A program made the position numbers and the translations under genes. The notes below the pieces were generated by a model that was not told the origin of the DNA, searched no databases, and saw nothing but the letters and a program-made list of their open reading frames with translations. Shown here piece by piece: positions 27,431-37,630 of a stretch of 64,000 nucleotides of DNA. The DNA lies in contig JBAXKJ010000027.1 of assembly GCA_037137375.1 (NCBI GenBank), positions 9,527 to 73,526 of the forward strand, written 5' to 3'. Each line of letters opens with the position of its first letter. The first letter of the stretch is position 1. The DNA comes from CAINVV01 sp037137375 (lineage in GTDB: Bacteria > Bacteroidota > Bacteroidia > Bacteroidales > Prolixibacteraceae).

Positions 27431-30400
27431 ATGATATTTCCTCCTATATTTTTTCAAAAATTCAGGTTTATCGGCATACTGGTGCTCTGCCTGCTACTTT
27501 CCGGAAGTGTTCAGGCACAGAAAAAAGCGGCCAAAAAGTTAAAGACTGGTCAGATAAGCATGACTGTCGTGGACGAAAAGAACAAAACCGTTCCGAGTGC
27601 CCGGGTGGTGGTTGGTGAAGGAATTGTTCATACCGAAACCGATGCCAACGGAATGGTCTCTTTTCAGGCCTTCCCTACTGATTTTGTTACTGTTTCATCT
27701 CCAGGGTTCGAAAAGACTGTGGTCCTGGTAGAAAATCTGATAACGGAAAGCCAGGTAATACTGGTTAAATCAAAATTTTTAATGACCTCTGATGATGATG
27801 TTCCACTTCCGTTTATGACACTAAAAAAGCGCAATATTACCGGTAGTTCAAAGGTCTTGTCTGGGAATGATTTAGATAAATATCCGTCAACAGATCTTAG
27901 AAATTCCTTGACAGGATTGTATTCCGGACTCGATGTTGTTGAAAGATATGGCACTACCGGAATGAGTGCTGAGGAAAAATTAGGAAATTTCGGGGCGATG
28001 GAAAAAGTGAATCTTTATATGAGAGGAAGGAGTCCGATTTTTATCATCGATGATGTACCTACGGATATCACCGAAATGCAATTAGACCCACAGGAGATCG
28101 AATCAGCTACGATCCTCAAGGATATTGTCGCCAAGACCATGTTTGGACCACAGGCTGCTGATGGTGCCATCTTCATCAAGACTAAGCGGGGCAAAAAGCA
28201 TGAGCGGATTCTGAATGTAAATGCGGAATATGGTATTAGTCAGATTGACAGGTTCCCTGGATTCGTTTCAGGTTCGGAGTATGCTACCCTAAATAATTTA
28301 GCCAGGAAAAACAGTGGTCTGACTCCAAATTACACTGACAATGCAATTTCAAAATTTGCGCTGAACAATCCCTATGACATGTATTTCCCAAGTAGCAACT
28401 TCAGGGAATTAATGCTCAAGAATCAAAAGTCGTTCAGAAGGGCCAATGTCTCATCCCAAGGTGGCAATGATGTCGTGCAATACTATGCCAACCTGGCTTA
28501 TGACGGCGATGGAGACATCTATAAAATTGGGAAACATTCTTCCTTCGACAGGATCAGCACACGTGCCAATCTCGATATCCGGATCAATGAATTGATAAAA
28601 GTTCAATTCGATTTTTACGGAGGGTTTTCGACAAGAAGCTCCCCGAATTATGGCTATGATGCTGATTACGGCGTTGATAACACTAATGATGCGACATTGG
28701 ATATTTATGAATTAGACCGACTGCTGGACGATATCACCTCTATCCCGCCAATTGCATTTCCTATATATGCCAATAACGATCCATCACTAAAAAAGCCATG
28801 GTATGGAGTGAGCAGTTCCACCTTCACAAATAACCCTGTTGGTCGACTGGTCAATAATGGATATTACAATGAAACAGGCAGATCAGGAAATACTTCCCTG
28901 AATCTTTATTACGACCTGAAGAACTTCCTTCCGGGACTGAAATCTAAAACTTTCGTTGGTTTTCAAGCATATAATCTTTTGCGAATTGGAAAGGAAGAAG
29001 ACTATATCGCCTATTTTACAACTCCTGCTCTAACAACAGCAGGGAAAGACACCATTTTACTCACTAAATCACACGATGGCGTAGATATGCCCGGTCAGGC
29101 CAAATTGCATGACTATTATTATCAGCGCTTCGGAGTCTATCAAACATTCAGTTACGACAAGTCCGTTGGAGATCACAATCTTCAATCTTCACTGACCTAT
29201 TACATTTCGAAAACGTCTCTTAATGGGATTGAAGAACCACGACGTCAGCAAAATGGAGTCGTTAGCGGAATTTATACTTATAAAGACAAGCTCAGTGTTC
29301 ATGGTGTTGCAAACTATGCAGGCACTTACAGTTTCGCCAAAGGGAAACGATATGCCTTGTTTCCTGCAATCGGCGTTGGTTGGGTAGTATCGGAGGAGAA
29401 ATTTATGTCAAAATATCAATTTGTCGACTTTCTGAAAGTGCGTGCAGAAATCGGAAGTGTCGGATACGAGGCAAATACAGCTCCTTACTATTACAATAGC
29501 GTGATAACTTACAACACTAGTGGAACAAAATTCGGTCCGGCGCCTACCGGATACTGGTTTGGAAGTGCTGAAGATAAAACACAGTATCAGACTTATCCAA
29601 GCAGAACCGGTAATCCTGATATCACATGGGAGACACGAAAAGAAATGAGTGCAGGAATTGAGGCTATCTTGTTTAAACGGAAATTATCGGTGGAGGTAAA
29701 TTATTACAACAATCTACGTGATGGAATGATCACACAGCTTTCTAATGTATTACCCTATACGGCAGGATTATCGGGTGCCAAACCATATTTCAACTACAAC
29801 AAGACCAGGTATATGGGAATCGAGAGTTCGATTCAATACAGCGATAAAATCGGAAAACTTGGGCTCTCGATTGGTGGAAATGCTACGACGCAAAAATCTG
29901 AGATCGTGAAGCTTGATGAACCTAATTACCGTTTCCCCTATCAAAGCAAAGTTGGACAATCGGCCAATGCCTACTATGGACAAACCTATATCGGAAAGTT
30001 TGAAACCGATGCGGATGCCCTTGTAATTCCGCAGCTATATGATGCCGTACTTCATGCCGGAGATCTAAAATACAAAGACATGAACGGCGATGGTGTCGTG
30101 GATGACAATGATATCAGTAATATCGGCAATACCAGTCCAAAGCTCTTCTATTCAGTTAATACTACTTTAAGTTACAAAGGATTTGACTTTACCCTGATCG
30201 GTACAGGTCGCGCATTTTTCGATATTGCCATGACCAATAAATATTTTTGGAATGGCTGGGGAGACAATACCTATTCCAATTTTGTAAAAAACAATATTGG
30301 CGGAGTCTATCCCCGACTAACATATAACAAGGTGGAAAATAATTTTAAGGCGTCTAATTTTTGGTTAACCAAGGGTGGATTCTTTAAAATTCAAAATGTA

Positions 30401-30592
30401 GAATTCGCTTACACTTTGCCTCAAAAGACAGCTAATACGATGGGTGCAAAGGGAATGCGCGTTTTTGTCCGCGGTGCTAACTTGTTGACATTAACGAAAA
30501 TTAAAGATGTCGATCCCGAATCAATTGGTTCAGGCATCGATTCATACCCGTTATTCAAAACATTTACCACCGGACTTAAAATAACTTTTTAA
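27431..30592 (+). CDS. Divergent SusC-like TonB-dependent transporter lacking the usual VVxGYG motif
   Basis: The product has 1053 residues from the ATG at 27431. A TTG at 27401 would overlap the susD stop and adds no signal. It has an export signal (FIGILVLCLLLSGSVQA), then an Ala/Lys-rich linker and a regulatory-like domain (ISMTVVDEKNKTVPSARVVV). Where most SusC proteins have EVVVVGYG followed by a plug, this one has LPFMTLKKRNITGSSKVLSG, so the TonB-box-like motif is missing. The plug is otherwise recognisable: PIFIIDDVPTDITEMQLD and SATILKDIVAKTMFGPQAADGAIFIKTKRG. The barrel ends FTTGLKITF. It is the second SusC of the tandem locus and is followed 9 bases later by its own susD. Confidence 0.9.
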   Translation: MIFPPIFFQKFRFIGILVLCLLLSGSVQAQKKAAKKLKTGQISMTVVDEKNKTVPSARVVVGEGIVHTETDANGMVSFQAFPTDFVTVSSPGFEKTVVLVENLITESQVILVKSKFLMTSDDDVPLPFMTLKKRNITGSSKVLSGNDLDKYPSTDLRNSLTGLYSGLDVVERYGTTGMSAEEKLGNFGAMEKVNLYMRGRSPIFIIDDVPTDITEMQLDPQEIESATILKDIVAKTMFGPQAADGAIFIKTKRGKKHERILNVNAEYGISQIDRFPGFVSGSEYATLNNLARKNSGLTPNYTDNAISKFALNNPYDMYFPSSNFRELMLKNQKSFRRANVSSQGGNDVVQYYANLAYDGDGDIYKIGKHSSFDRISTRANLDIRINELIKVQFDFYGGFSTRSSPNYGYDADYGVDNTNDATLDIYELDRLLDDITSIPPIAFPIYANNDPSLKKPWYGVSSSTFTNNPVGRLVNNGYYNETGRSGNTSLNLYYDLKNFLPGLKSKTFVGFQAYNLLRIGKEEDYIAYFTTPALTTAGKDTILLTKSHDGVDMPGQAKLHDYYYQRFGVYQTFSYDKSVGDHNLQSSLTYYISKTSLNGIEEPRRQQNGVVSGIYTYKDKLSVHGVANYAGTYSFAKGKRYALFPAIGVGWVVSEEKFMSKYQFVDFLKVRAEIGSVGYEANTAPYYYNSVITYNTSGTKFGPAPTGYWFGSAEDKTQYQTYPSRTGNPDITWETRKEMSAGIEAILFKRKLSVEVNYYNNLRDGMITQLSNVLPYTAGLSGAKPYFNYNKTRYMGIESSIQYSDKIGKLGLSIGGNATTQKSEIVKLDEPNYRFPYQSKVGQSANAYYGQTYIGKFETDADALVIPQLYDAVLHAGDLKYKDMNGDGVVDDNDISNIGNTSPKLFYSVNTTLSYKGFDFTLIGTGRAFFDIAMTNKYFWNGWGDNTYSNFVKNNIGGVYPRLTYNKVENNFKASNFWLTKGGFFKIQNVEFAYTLPQKTANTMGAKGMRVFVRGANLLTLTKIKDVDPESIGSGIDSYPLFKTFTTGLKITF

Positions 30593-30601
30593 ATTTCGAT
30601 C

Positions 30602-32431
30602 ATGATGAAAACAAAGACAATACTGGTGATCATTGGATTTCTTTTCGTTGCACTAAGTTCGTGTGTCAAGTACCTGGATCCATATCCTAATGGCTCGCGC
30701 ACTGAAGCAGATCTATGGAAATTCCCGGAAATGGTTCAGGGATTGGTAGGTCAGATGTACAGCGGTATCCCCAAGAATTACGATAATATCGAAGGGGCCT
30801 ATTTGGATTGTGCCACAGACAATGCAGTCTCAACCAGTACAACCAGGGATATGACCAAATTGGCGTTAAATCTCATCCCTACTTCAGCGGATCCTTTCCT
30901 TACATTTTGGGATCGGAATTACAAGCAAATCTTGTTGGCTAACACTTTTTTGAAGGATCGTAAAGGGTTTAATACACGTTTCCTGGTTATTCCTCACCTC
31001 GACAGTCTTGTTCGGTACCGTTTACAAGGGGAGGCATTTGCATTAAGAGCATGGTTCGAATGGGATCTGCTTCAAAAATTTGGCGGAAAAGGTCTGGACG
31101 GAAAGCTTTTGGGCGTTCCAATTGTCACTGAACCTGTCGATATCAGTAATAATGTGAATTTGGCGCGCAATACCTATGATGAATGTGTAAAACAAATCGT
31201 CGCTGATTGTGACTCTGCATACAAGTACATTCCTATCGCCTACCGGGATTATCTTGTTGCAAACTATTCGACCGATGCAGCTTATGGGGGCTCCCTCTAT
31301 TGGTCGCGAATTGATGGCATCACAACCAAAGCGATCAAAGCAGCAGTCTATCTGACTTGGGCAAGCCCGCGTTTCAATCCGAATAACGATAAGTCCAGGT
31401 GGGACTCTGCTGCCGTGAATGCCAAAAAAGTGATGGATTTTAAATTGACAGTCGATGGAGTCAATAACAATCAAAATCCTCAAAAATCTGCTGCCTTCAA
31501 ACCGATCGACGCTATTAACTGGGTAAATCCTCAATTCCCGGGAGGCATCTGGATTTCGCAGTACTCGACAGGAAATGAAGCAATGGAAAAGATGTTTTAT
31601 CCTGGTGGATTTAAGTGCAATGGAACCATGGGAGCAAGCCAGGATCTGGTCGATGCTTTCCCTGATAAGAATGGTTATCCTATCACAGATCCCCGCAGTG
31701 TTTATAAGGCGGCTACCCCATATCTCAATCGTGACCCCCGCTTTTATAGCGCCATCTTTTATAACAATTCTACAGCCAATTTTGTGACTCCAACCGGTCG
31801 AACCATGTATACTTTCGAGAACTGGGAGAACGGAGGGAAAGATGCTGCAAACAAAATTCCTACTAACAGCAAAACAAACTACCATATTAAAAAATTCATT
31901 TACATGGGATTAGACTATTTTGCAAATACAAAGGATATTCAGAGACATTCCAAATTTTTATATGAATGGAGCCATATGGTCCTCGCTTTTGCAGAAGCGG
32001 CCAATCATGTGGTCGGACCAACCAGCACGGCTAAATATGGTATTTCTCCAAAGGCAGCCATCCAGTATTTGCGCACCAGGAAGACGACCGATGGTTTGGC
32101 CGGCTTAACCACAACTGATCCGTATCTGGATGAAGTATCTGCTAATGAAACTAAATTTGATGAATTTCTCAAAAATGAAAGAAGGATTACCACTTGTTTC
32201 GAAGGACAGCGTTTTTTTGATTTGCGTCGTTGGACCACTGATTTGACCGAATTGAATAAGCCTGTGCATGGTGCCGGGGTCATCAAAAATGCAGACGGTT
32301 CATTTACTTATGATCTAACTAAAGTCGTCGAGAATCGCGTTTATAAATCAGCTTTTTTGCCTATTCCATATGCTGAAATGTTAAGGATGAGCAAACTAGT
32401 ACAAAATGAAGGTTGGGAAGCCTGGAAATAA
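30602..32431 (+). CDS. SusD/RagB-family lipoprotein (partner of divergent SusC)
   Basis: This 609-residue lipoprotein starts MMKTKTILVIIGFLFVALSS with the Cys at 21. The ATG three bases later is an equal alternative. SusD features are LDPYPNGSRTEADLW at the start, GEAFALRAWFEWDLLQKFGG in the TPR region, and the C-terminal NERRITTCFEGQRFFDLRRWTTD. It should form the lid of the SusC directly upstream. It is followed by a DUF1735-type lipoprotein 19 bases away. Confidence 0.93.
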   Translation: MMKTKTILVIIGFLFVALSSCVKYLDPYPNGSRTEADLWKFPEMVQGLVGQMYSGIPKNYDNIEGAYLDCATDNAVSTSTTRDMTKLALNLIPTSADPFLTFWDRNYKQILLANTFLKDRKGFNTRFLVIPHLDSLVRYRLQGEAFALRAWFEWDLLQKFGGKGLDGKLLGVPIVTEPVDISNNVNLARNTYDECVKQIVADCDSAYKYIPIAYRDYLVANYSTDAAYGGSLYWSRIDGITTKAIKAAVYLTWASPRFNPNNDKSRWDSAAVNAKKVMDFKLTVDGVNNNQNPQKSAAFKPIDAINWVNPQFPGGIWISQYSTGNEAMEKMFYPGGFKCNGTMGASQDLVDAFPDKNGYPITDPRSVYKAATPYLNRDPRFYSAIFYNNSTANFVTPTGRTMYTFENWENGGKDAANKIPTNSKTNYHIKKFIYMGLDYFANTKDIQRHSKFLYEWSHMVLAFAEAANHVVGPTSTAKYGISPKAAIQYLRTRKTTDGLAGLTTTDPYLDEVSANETKFDEFLKNERRITTCFEGQRFFDLRRWTTDLTELNKPVHGAGVIKNADGSFTYDLTKVVENRVYKSAFLPIPYAEMLRMSKLVQNEGWEAWK

Positions 32432-32450
32432 TATTTAACAACAGACAGAA

Positions 32451-33419
32451 ATGAAAAAAGCATTGATTGCGTTAATTCTTGCAGCAGCCTCGGTGTCCTG
32501 CTACAAGGACTACATCTACGATTATGACTATAACAGCATATATTTCCCTTATCAAATAGATGTGCGAACATTTGTGGTTGGTGAAGGGATGACCATCGAA
32601 GTTGGTGCAGCGCTGGGTGGTGTACGTGAAAATACAAGAGACCGTACGGTTAACTTTTCAATCGACAACAGCCTGGTGAACGCAGCAACATTGGCCCTGA
32701 TGAAGGCAGGCGCCCAATACATAAAAGATGCGATTGCACCTGTAACAACCTTGTTGCCAATCCCTTCAAACTACTACACCCTGAGCGATAAAAGCAAGAT
32801 GGTGATCAAAAGCGGTCAGCACATGGGTTCGGTCGTGATGAAGATTGACTCAGCTAAATTCCTGGCAGATCCGAATGCCCTATTCGCCAACTATGCCATT
32901 CCATTTTACATAGTTAGCGCCGATGCAGATAGTGTTCTGCATTCCAAGCGGACGGCTGTTATTGGTCTTCATTATGAAAACATGTTGTTTGGGACTTATT
33001 GGCATGGCGGAATCACTACCGTGAAAAATGCTGCCGGAACAACAATCCAGACGATAGCCTATTATACCGCGATCAATCAGCCTGAAAACAAGACCTGGAA
33101 ACTAACGACGGTGACTCCAAATACATTGGTTACCAATGGCTACAGCGATCAGACTACGGCCAAAGGAGAAATGAGACTAACCCTCAACGGAACGGATATT
33201 ACCGTAAGTACCAACGCTGGTTCAACTTTCGCTGTCTCCCCCAATGGAGCAAGCACTTTTAACAGGGCTAAACTTCTGCAAAACAGAAAAATTCTGCTGA
33301 ATTACAAATACATCAATGCAGCCGGAAATTCCTGCTATGCACAGGATACACTCACTTTCCGCAACCGTATTCGTGATGGCGTCAATGAGTGGCAGGACGA
33401 AAATCCGGCGAACTATTGA
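32451..33419 (+). CDS. DUF1735/DUF4361-type surface lipoprotein, possible glycan-binding protein
   Basis: This 322-residue lipoprotein has the signal MKKALIALILAAASVSC with the Cys at 17. It begins YNSIYFPYQIDVRTFVVGEG, followed by ALGGVRENTRDRTVNFSIDN, which is typical of the BT_3987-like DUF1735 N-terminal domain in SusCD operons. The second half (LFGTYWHGGITTVKNAAGTT, WKLTTVTPNTLVTNGY) resembles the DUF4361 domain. In other loci such proteins sit at the surface beside SusD and bind glycan. It closes the tandem SusCD operon and converges on the HTCS gene, 43 bases apart. There is no enzyme in the operon. Confidence 0.78.
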   Translation: MKKALIALILAAASVSCYKDYIYDYDYNSIYFPYQIDVRTFVVGEGMTIEVGAALGGVRENTRDRTVNFSIDNSLVNAATLALMKAGAQYIKDAIAPVTTLLPIPSNYYTLSDKSKMVIKSGQHMGSVVMKIDSAKFLADPNALFANYAIPFYIVSADADSVLHSKRTAVIGLHYENMLFGTYWHGGITTVKNAAGTTIQTIAYYTAINQPENKTWKLTTVTPNTLVTNGYSDQTTAKGEMRLTLNGTDITVSTNAGSTFAVSPNGASTFNRAKLLQNRKILLNYKYINAAGNSCYAQDTLTFRNRIRDGVNEWQDENPANY

Positions 33420-33462
33420 GCAATAATTCAATCAAAAACCGCAACGAAAATCTTTCGTGGAG

Positions 33463-36400
33463 TTATTCCTGACTGGATGAGTGTTTTTCCATGTATTCCG
33501 AAGCGCTCATATTAAACTCCTGACGGAAACATTTTCTAAAATGTGACAAGTCCCTGAATCCAACCGCATAAGCGACCTCAGATACATTCATCTTCCTCTG
33601 AACCAAGAGTTGAGCGGCCCTTTTTAATCTGATATTCCGGATAAATTCCTTGACCGTCATCTCGGTCAGCGCATTTAGTTTGCGGTAAAGCTGCATCCGG
33701 CTGACACCAATCTCAACGGCAAAACGGTCGATGTCCAGATCAGGATCCGAGATATTGTTTTCGATGACATCAATAGCCTTCTGCAGAAAACGCTCATCCG
33801 GTGAACTAAGCATGACATTTTTAGGCTGAAGCAGCATCTCTCCGGCATACTTTTGTTTAAGCGATTGTCGCACAGAAAGGATATTCTCAATCTTCGTCTG
33901 CAGAATAACCAAGTCGAAAGGTTTCGTGATATAATCGTCGGCACCCTGACTCAATCCTTCAATTTCATGTTCCCTGGATCCTAAAGCCGTAAGCAGTAAT
34001 ATCGGAATATGGGAAGTCCGCTCGTCTTTTCTTATCTTCCGACAGAACTCAAATCCATCCATGTCGGGCATCATCACATCGCTGATAATGATATTTGGAA
34101 TGGTTTTAAGCGCAACATTCCAACCCTCGAGACCATCTTTTGCTTCCAATATCTGGTACCCAGAAGAAAAATGTGACCGGATAAAATAACGCACATCCGC
34201 GTTGTCATCCACGACGAGCATGATCCTTTGCCCTGCCGTGGAAAGTTCCAGTGCATGTTCGTCAGACATGGCATCGGATGATTCAATCCCCTGAATTTCG
34301 TTGGGGGTGGCTTCCCCGGAAGGAAGGGCATGTGCAAGGTCTTCATAAGGAAGCTGAACGGTAAATTTCGAACTCTTGCCGGGCTTGCTCTTAACGAAAA
34401 TCTTGCCATTGTGGAGCTTGACGAGCTCTTTGGTGAGCGCGAGTCCAATACCCGTTCCGGATTGCGCATTATCCTGGTCGACTTGAAAAAATCTGTTGAA
34501 AATCTTCTCGATATTGGATGGCTCGATGCCGATACCGGTGTCTTTCACGGTGATTTCAATCATCCTTTTTTCGTCCGACTCATTCGGATTCTCCTGATCT
34601 TCCGCATCAAAAACCAAGGAGATGTTGACAATTACCTTTCCCCCTTTGCCGGTAAATTTCAAGGCATTAGACAGGAGATTGTTCATGATTTTGGCAATCT
34701 TGTCCTCATCAAAATTGGTAATGATTTCCTTCTTAAGCGCATTGAATTTTAGCTCTATCTCCTTTTCTTCGGCAAATTTCACAAATGAACTTACGGTGCC
34801 GGCGACGAAGGAGACCAGGTCGCCGCGCTTCAGATTAAGCTTTAAGTTACCCGATTCCATTTTCCTGAAATCAAGCAACTGATTAATTAACTGATGTAAT
34901 TGATTGGCATTTCTATGCATCAAATCCAAATGGCCTTTGATCTCAGGTTCAGGTACGGTATTGTTTCTGAGTTTCTCAAGCGGACCAAGAATCAGAGTCA
35001 ATGGCGTGCGGATTTCATGGGAGATATTGGTATAAAACCTCAGCTTCATCATGTCGAGCTCATGAAGTTTTCTGGCTTTTATTTTTTCAAATACCAGGTT
35101 GTGCTTGAGCTTCTCACGGTTTTGAAGGAAATTGATCAACCAGTAAACCAGTCCAAGAATGGTTAGGAAAATCAAAATACGAAACCACCAGGTTTGCCAA
35201 ACAGGCGGAAGTACATTGATAGTCAGAAGTGGTCCAGCTTTGCTTTCCTGCCGGTCGGCGGAAACTGTTTTAACATGCAGTTTATACGTACCCGGATTTA
35301 GGTTGGTATAAGTTGCCAAACGTTTGGTGGAAGGCTCATTCCAGTCGTGGTCGAACCCTTCGAGGTAATAGGAATACTGGATTCCCATGATGTTGGCGAA
35401 GTCGAAAGATGCAAATTCCACTTCTACAGAATTCCGGGCGAATTCCAGCTCGATCTCCTTGGTTTCTGAAATACATTTAGTGAGGATACCGCCCCCCTCC
35501 TTTCCAATTTTAACGCTCTTATTCAGTATCTTAAGGTCTGTAAATACGATTGGTGCGAAATACTCCCCTGATTTTATCTTTGCCGGATCGAAGATGTTGA
35601 AACCTGAAATTCCGCCGAAAATCATCTCCCCGGAAGGGAGTTTAAAGGAGGCGCCGTAGGTAAACTGATCGTTGAGAAATCCACTTTGAGTATAAAAATT
35701 GTGAAAGCGTTTCTTGTCCGGGTCGAACTTTGAAAGACCATTGGTGGTGCTGATCCAAAGAAAATGCTCTTTGTCCTCCAAAATAGCGAGCGCCTGGTTA
35801 TTTGCCAGACCACTTTTCTCGTTAAAATACTCAACTATACCCTTTTCCTTGGAGTAAAGGGCTATGCCATGCGTCAGCGTCGTGAGCCAGAACCGATGCT
35901 TCTCGTCTTCGAGCATAGATCGTGTCGACTCCCCCGTTCGGGTAATTTTCTGATCTTTTGGATTGTAAATAACAAGGGCATCAGCGCCAATCCACAGGCA
36001 ATGATCGCTATCCTCAGAGATCCAGTTGACCTGCTGGTTGTTGACCAGATTGGTATAATGAATGAATCCTCCGAATTGCTGATTGTATTTGTCGATGCCC
36101 ATCGTAGTACCTACCCAAATATCATTGTTCGAATCCTTTAATAATGCCCATACGCGATTGTCTGACAGACTATTGGGATCACCCGGAATATTCCTGAAAT
36201 GTTTGAAATTACCGGTTTTAAGGTTGTAGACATCCAGTCCGCCAAGGTAAGTACCGATCCATACATTGCCTTTGCCATCGTCGAGGATGGCCTTGATACA
36301 GTTACTGGTCAGTGAATTAGGATTGTTCTTTTGTGGTTCCAGGTAGGAAAAACGTCCGGTCTTACGGTTTAGAATGTTGACACCGCCATTTTCTGTTCCA

Positions 36401-37575
36401 ACCCAGAGGTCCTCTTTCTGATCCAACCAGAAACAATAAATCTCTCCGTTGTTAAGATACCGGTTGTCTCCGGGCATGGCCTTGAAGCTCTGAATATTGA
36501 TTCTTTCCTCAATTAAAAGGTTTAATCCCTGTCTGGTACCAATCCAAACATTGCCTTTGGCGTCTTTCGAAACGCAGAGGATTGAGTTATTGACCAGACT
36601 CCTGGGTTCCCGGTCATCATGGTAATATTTGGCAATCGTGCCGGCCAACTTGTCAAATAGGTATAGGCCCCCTCTGGTTCCGATCCAGTATTTCCCATTG
36701 GTGGACTTCAAAATCGCACGCACGGTATTGCTGCGGTCGTTGGTTGGATCGATAATTCTTTGCTCCACTTTGTTGGTGGAAACATCTACTGAAAACATGC
36801 CTCCAGAGTAGGTGCCAACCCATAGGGTTCCCTCATCTTCTGGCGAAATTTCCCATATTTCTTCGTTAGGGATATTTTTTCGCACTTCGATATTTGTAGC
36901 GGTATTGGAGGCCACATTATAAAGGAAGAGTCCGTGGTTGGTGCCAAGCCAAACTTTGCCAGAATGATCTAAACGAATGATCCTGAAAAATTCAGTAAAA
37001 TCTGGTATATTTAATGGCTTAATTATTTGTATCTTACTTTCATTTTCAATCTTATATAGATGTTGTACTGTCCCTACCCAAAGATTCCCTTCGGGATCTT
37101 CCTGGATGGCTGTAACTGATACATCTTTCAGCAGGGTAGGTTCTGTGTGATAAAAGTAATGCTTGAAATTCTCCTTCTCCCTATCAAATTTATTGAGTCC
37201 GCCATTCTCAGTTCCTACCCATAACTGACCCTTCCGGTCTTCGAATATTGTCCGGACCAAATTGCCTTTCAGACTGGTAGAATCATCCGGGTCGTTTTTA
37301 AAGACGGTAAAGCGATAACCGTCAAACCGGCAAATACCCTGTGAGGTACCGATCCACATCCATCCCTTTTTATCCTGTAACACACAATGAATCTGATTAT
37401 TAGAAAGTCCTTGTTCTTGGGAGTAAAAGTCAAAACTCAGGTTATTTATCACATCAATGGCACTGGATTTCGTCACAGGAATGAAGGACAAAGCCGTCAT
37501 GAAAAAAACAAGCAGCAGCTGCTTTCTTTCTGATATCCTGTGGCGGAAATTCAACTGTCGTCCAAATAATAACAT
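33463..37575 (-). CDS. Hybrid two-component system sensor-regulator (HTCS)
   Basis: This 1370-residue one-protein regulator has an N-terminal signal or anchor (LLLVFFMTALSFIPV). It then has repeated two-component propeller motifs at about 50-690 (GLSNNQIHCVLQDKKGWMWI, GNVWIGT repeated), and a Y_Y_Y domain (about 700-785, ending YKLHVKTVSADRQE). A transmembrane helix lies at about 795-817 (WWFRILIFLTILGLVYWLI). The HisKA has its phospho-His near 855 in FYTNISHEIRTPLTL, and the ATPase domain has GTGIGLALTKELV near 1042. The receiver domain has SDVMMPDMDGF near 1163 and ends at TKPFD, and an AraC helix-turn-helix starts near 1290 (VSRMQLYRKLNALT, VAYAVGFRDLSHFRKCFRQEF). All catalytic residues are present. 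It should sense an oligosaccharide in the periplasm and switch on a nearby locus. It faces the tandem SusCD operon, but the pectin and lyase loci are also possible targets. Confidence 0.95.
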   Translation of the reverse strand: MLLFGRQLNFRHRISERKQLLLVFFMTALSFIPVTKSSAIDVINNLSFDFYSQEQGLSNNQIHCVLQDKKGWMWIGTSQGICRFDGYRFTVFKNDPDDSTSLKGNLVRTIFEDRKGQLWVGTENGGLNKFDREKENFKHYFYHTEPTLLKDVSVTAIQEDPEGNLWVGTVQHLYKIENESKIQIIKPLNIPDFTEFFRIIRLDHSGKVWLGTNHGLFLYNVASNTATNIEVRKNIPNEEIWEISPEDEGTLWVGTYSGGMFSVDVSTNKVEQRIIDPTNDRSNTVRAILKSTNGKYWIGTRGGLYLFDKLAGTIAKYYHDDREPRSLVNNSILCVSKDAKGNVWIGTRQGLNLLIEERINIQSFKAMPGDNRYLNNGEIYCFWLDQKEDLWVGTENGGVNILNRKTGRFSYLEPQKNNPNSLTSNCIKAILDDGKGNVWIGTYLGGLDVYNLKTGNFKHFRNIPGDPNSLSDNRVWALLKDSNNDIWVGTTMGIDKYNQQFGGFIHYTNLVNNQQVNWISEDSDHCLWIGADALVIYNPKDQKITRTGESTRSMLEDEKHRFWLTTLTHGIALYSKEKGIVEYFNEKSGLANNQALAILEDKEHFLWISTTNGLSKFDPDKKRFHNFYTQSGFLNDQFTYGASFKLPSGEMIFGGISGFNIFDPAKIKSGEYFAPIVFTDLKILNKSVKIGKEGGGILTKCISETKEIELEFARNSVEVEFASFDFANIMGIQYSYYLEGFDHDWNEPSTKRLATYTNLNPGTYKLHVKTVSADRQESKAGPLLTINVLPPVWQTWWFRILIFLTILGLVYWLINFLQNREKLKHNLVFEKIKARKLHELDMMKLRFYTNISHEIRTPLTLILGPLEKLRNNTVPEPEIKGHLDLMHRNANQLHQLINQLLDFRKMESGNLKLNLKRGDLVSFVAGTVSSFVKFAEEKEIELKFNALKKEIITNFDEDKIAKIMNNLLSNALKFTGKGGKVIVNISLVFDAEDQENPNESDEKRMIEITVKDTGIGIEPSNIEKIFNRFFQVDQDNAQSGTGIGLALTKELVKLHNGKIFVKSKPGKSSKFTVQLPYEDLAHALPSGEATPNEIQGIESSDAMSDEHALELSTAGQRIMLVVDDNADVRYFIRSHFSSGYQILEAKDGLEGWNVALKTIPNIIISDVMMPDMDGFEFCRKIRKDERTSHIPILLLTALGSREHEIEGLSQGADDYITKPFDLVILQTKIENILSVRQSLKQKYAGEMLLQPKNVMLSSPDERFLQKAIDVIENNISDPDLDIDRFAVEIGVSRMQLYRKLNALTEMTVKEFIRNIRLKRAAQLLVQRKMNVSEVAYAVGFRDLSHFRKCFRQEFNMSASEYMEKHSSSQE

Positions 37576-37630
37576 TTTCTGGATGTTTACGGTGGGGCTA
37601 AATTACTAAATTTCAGAATATAAGCGGGAA

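Noticed and set aside
31043..31885. Minus-strand frame of 280 codons inside the second susD of the tandem locus
   Set aside because: It is antisense to a clear SusD gene and is long only because of codon use in that gene. It is rich in Ile, Arg and Cys with no domain.
33421..33462. Short hairpin ACGAAA-TTTCGT between the DUF1735-type lipoprotein and the HTCS gene
   Set aside because: Six-base stem with no T-run on either strand. A terminator is expected between converging genes, but this one is too weak to list.
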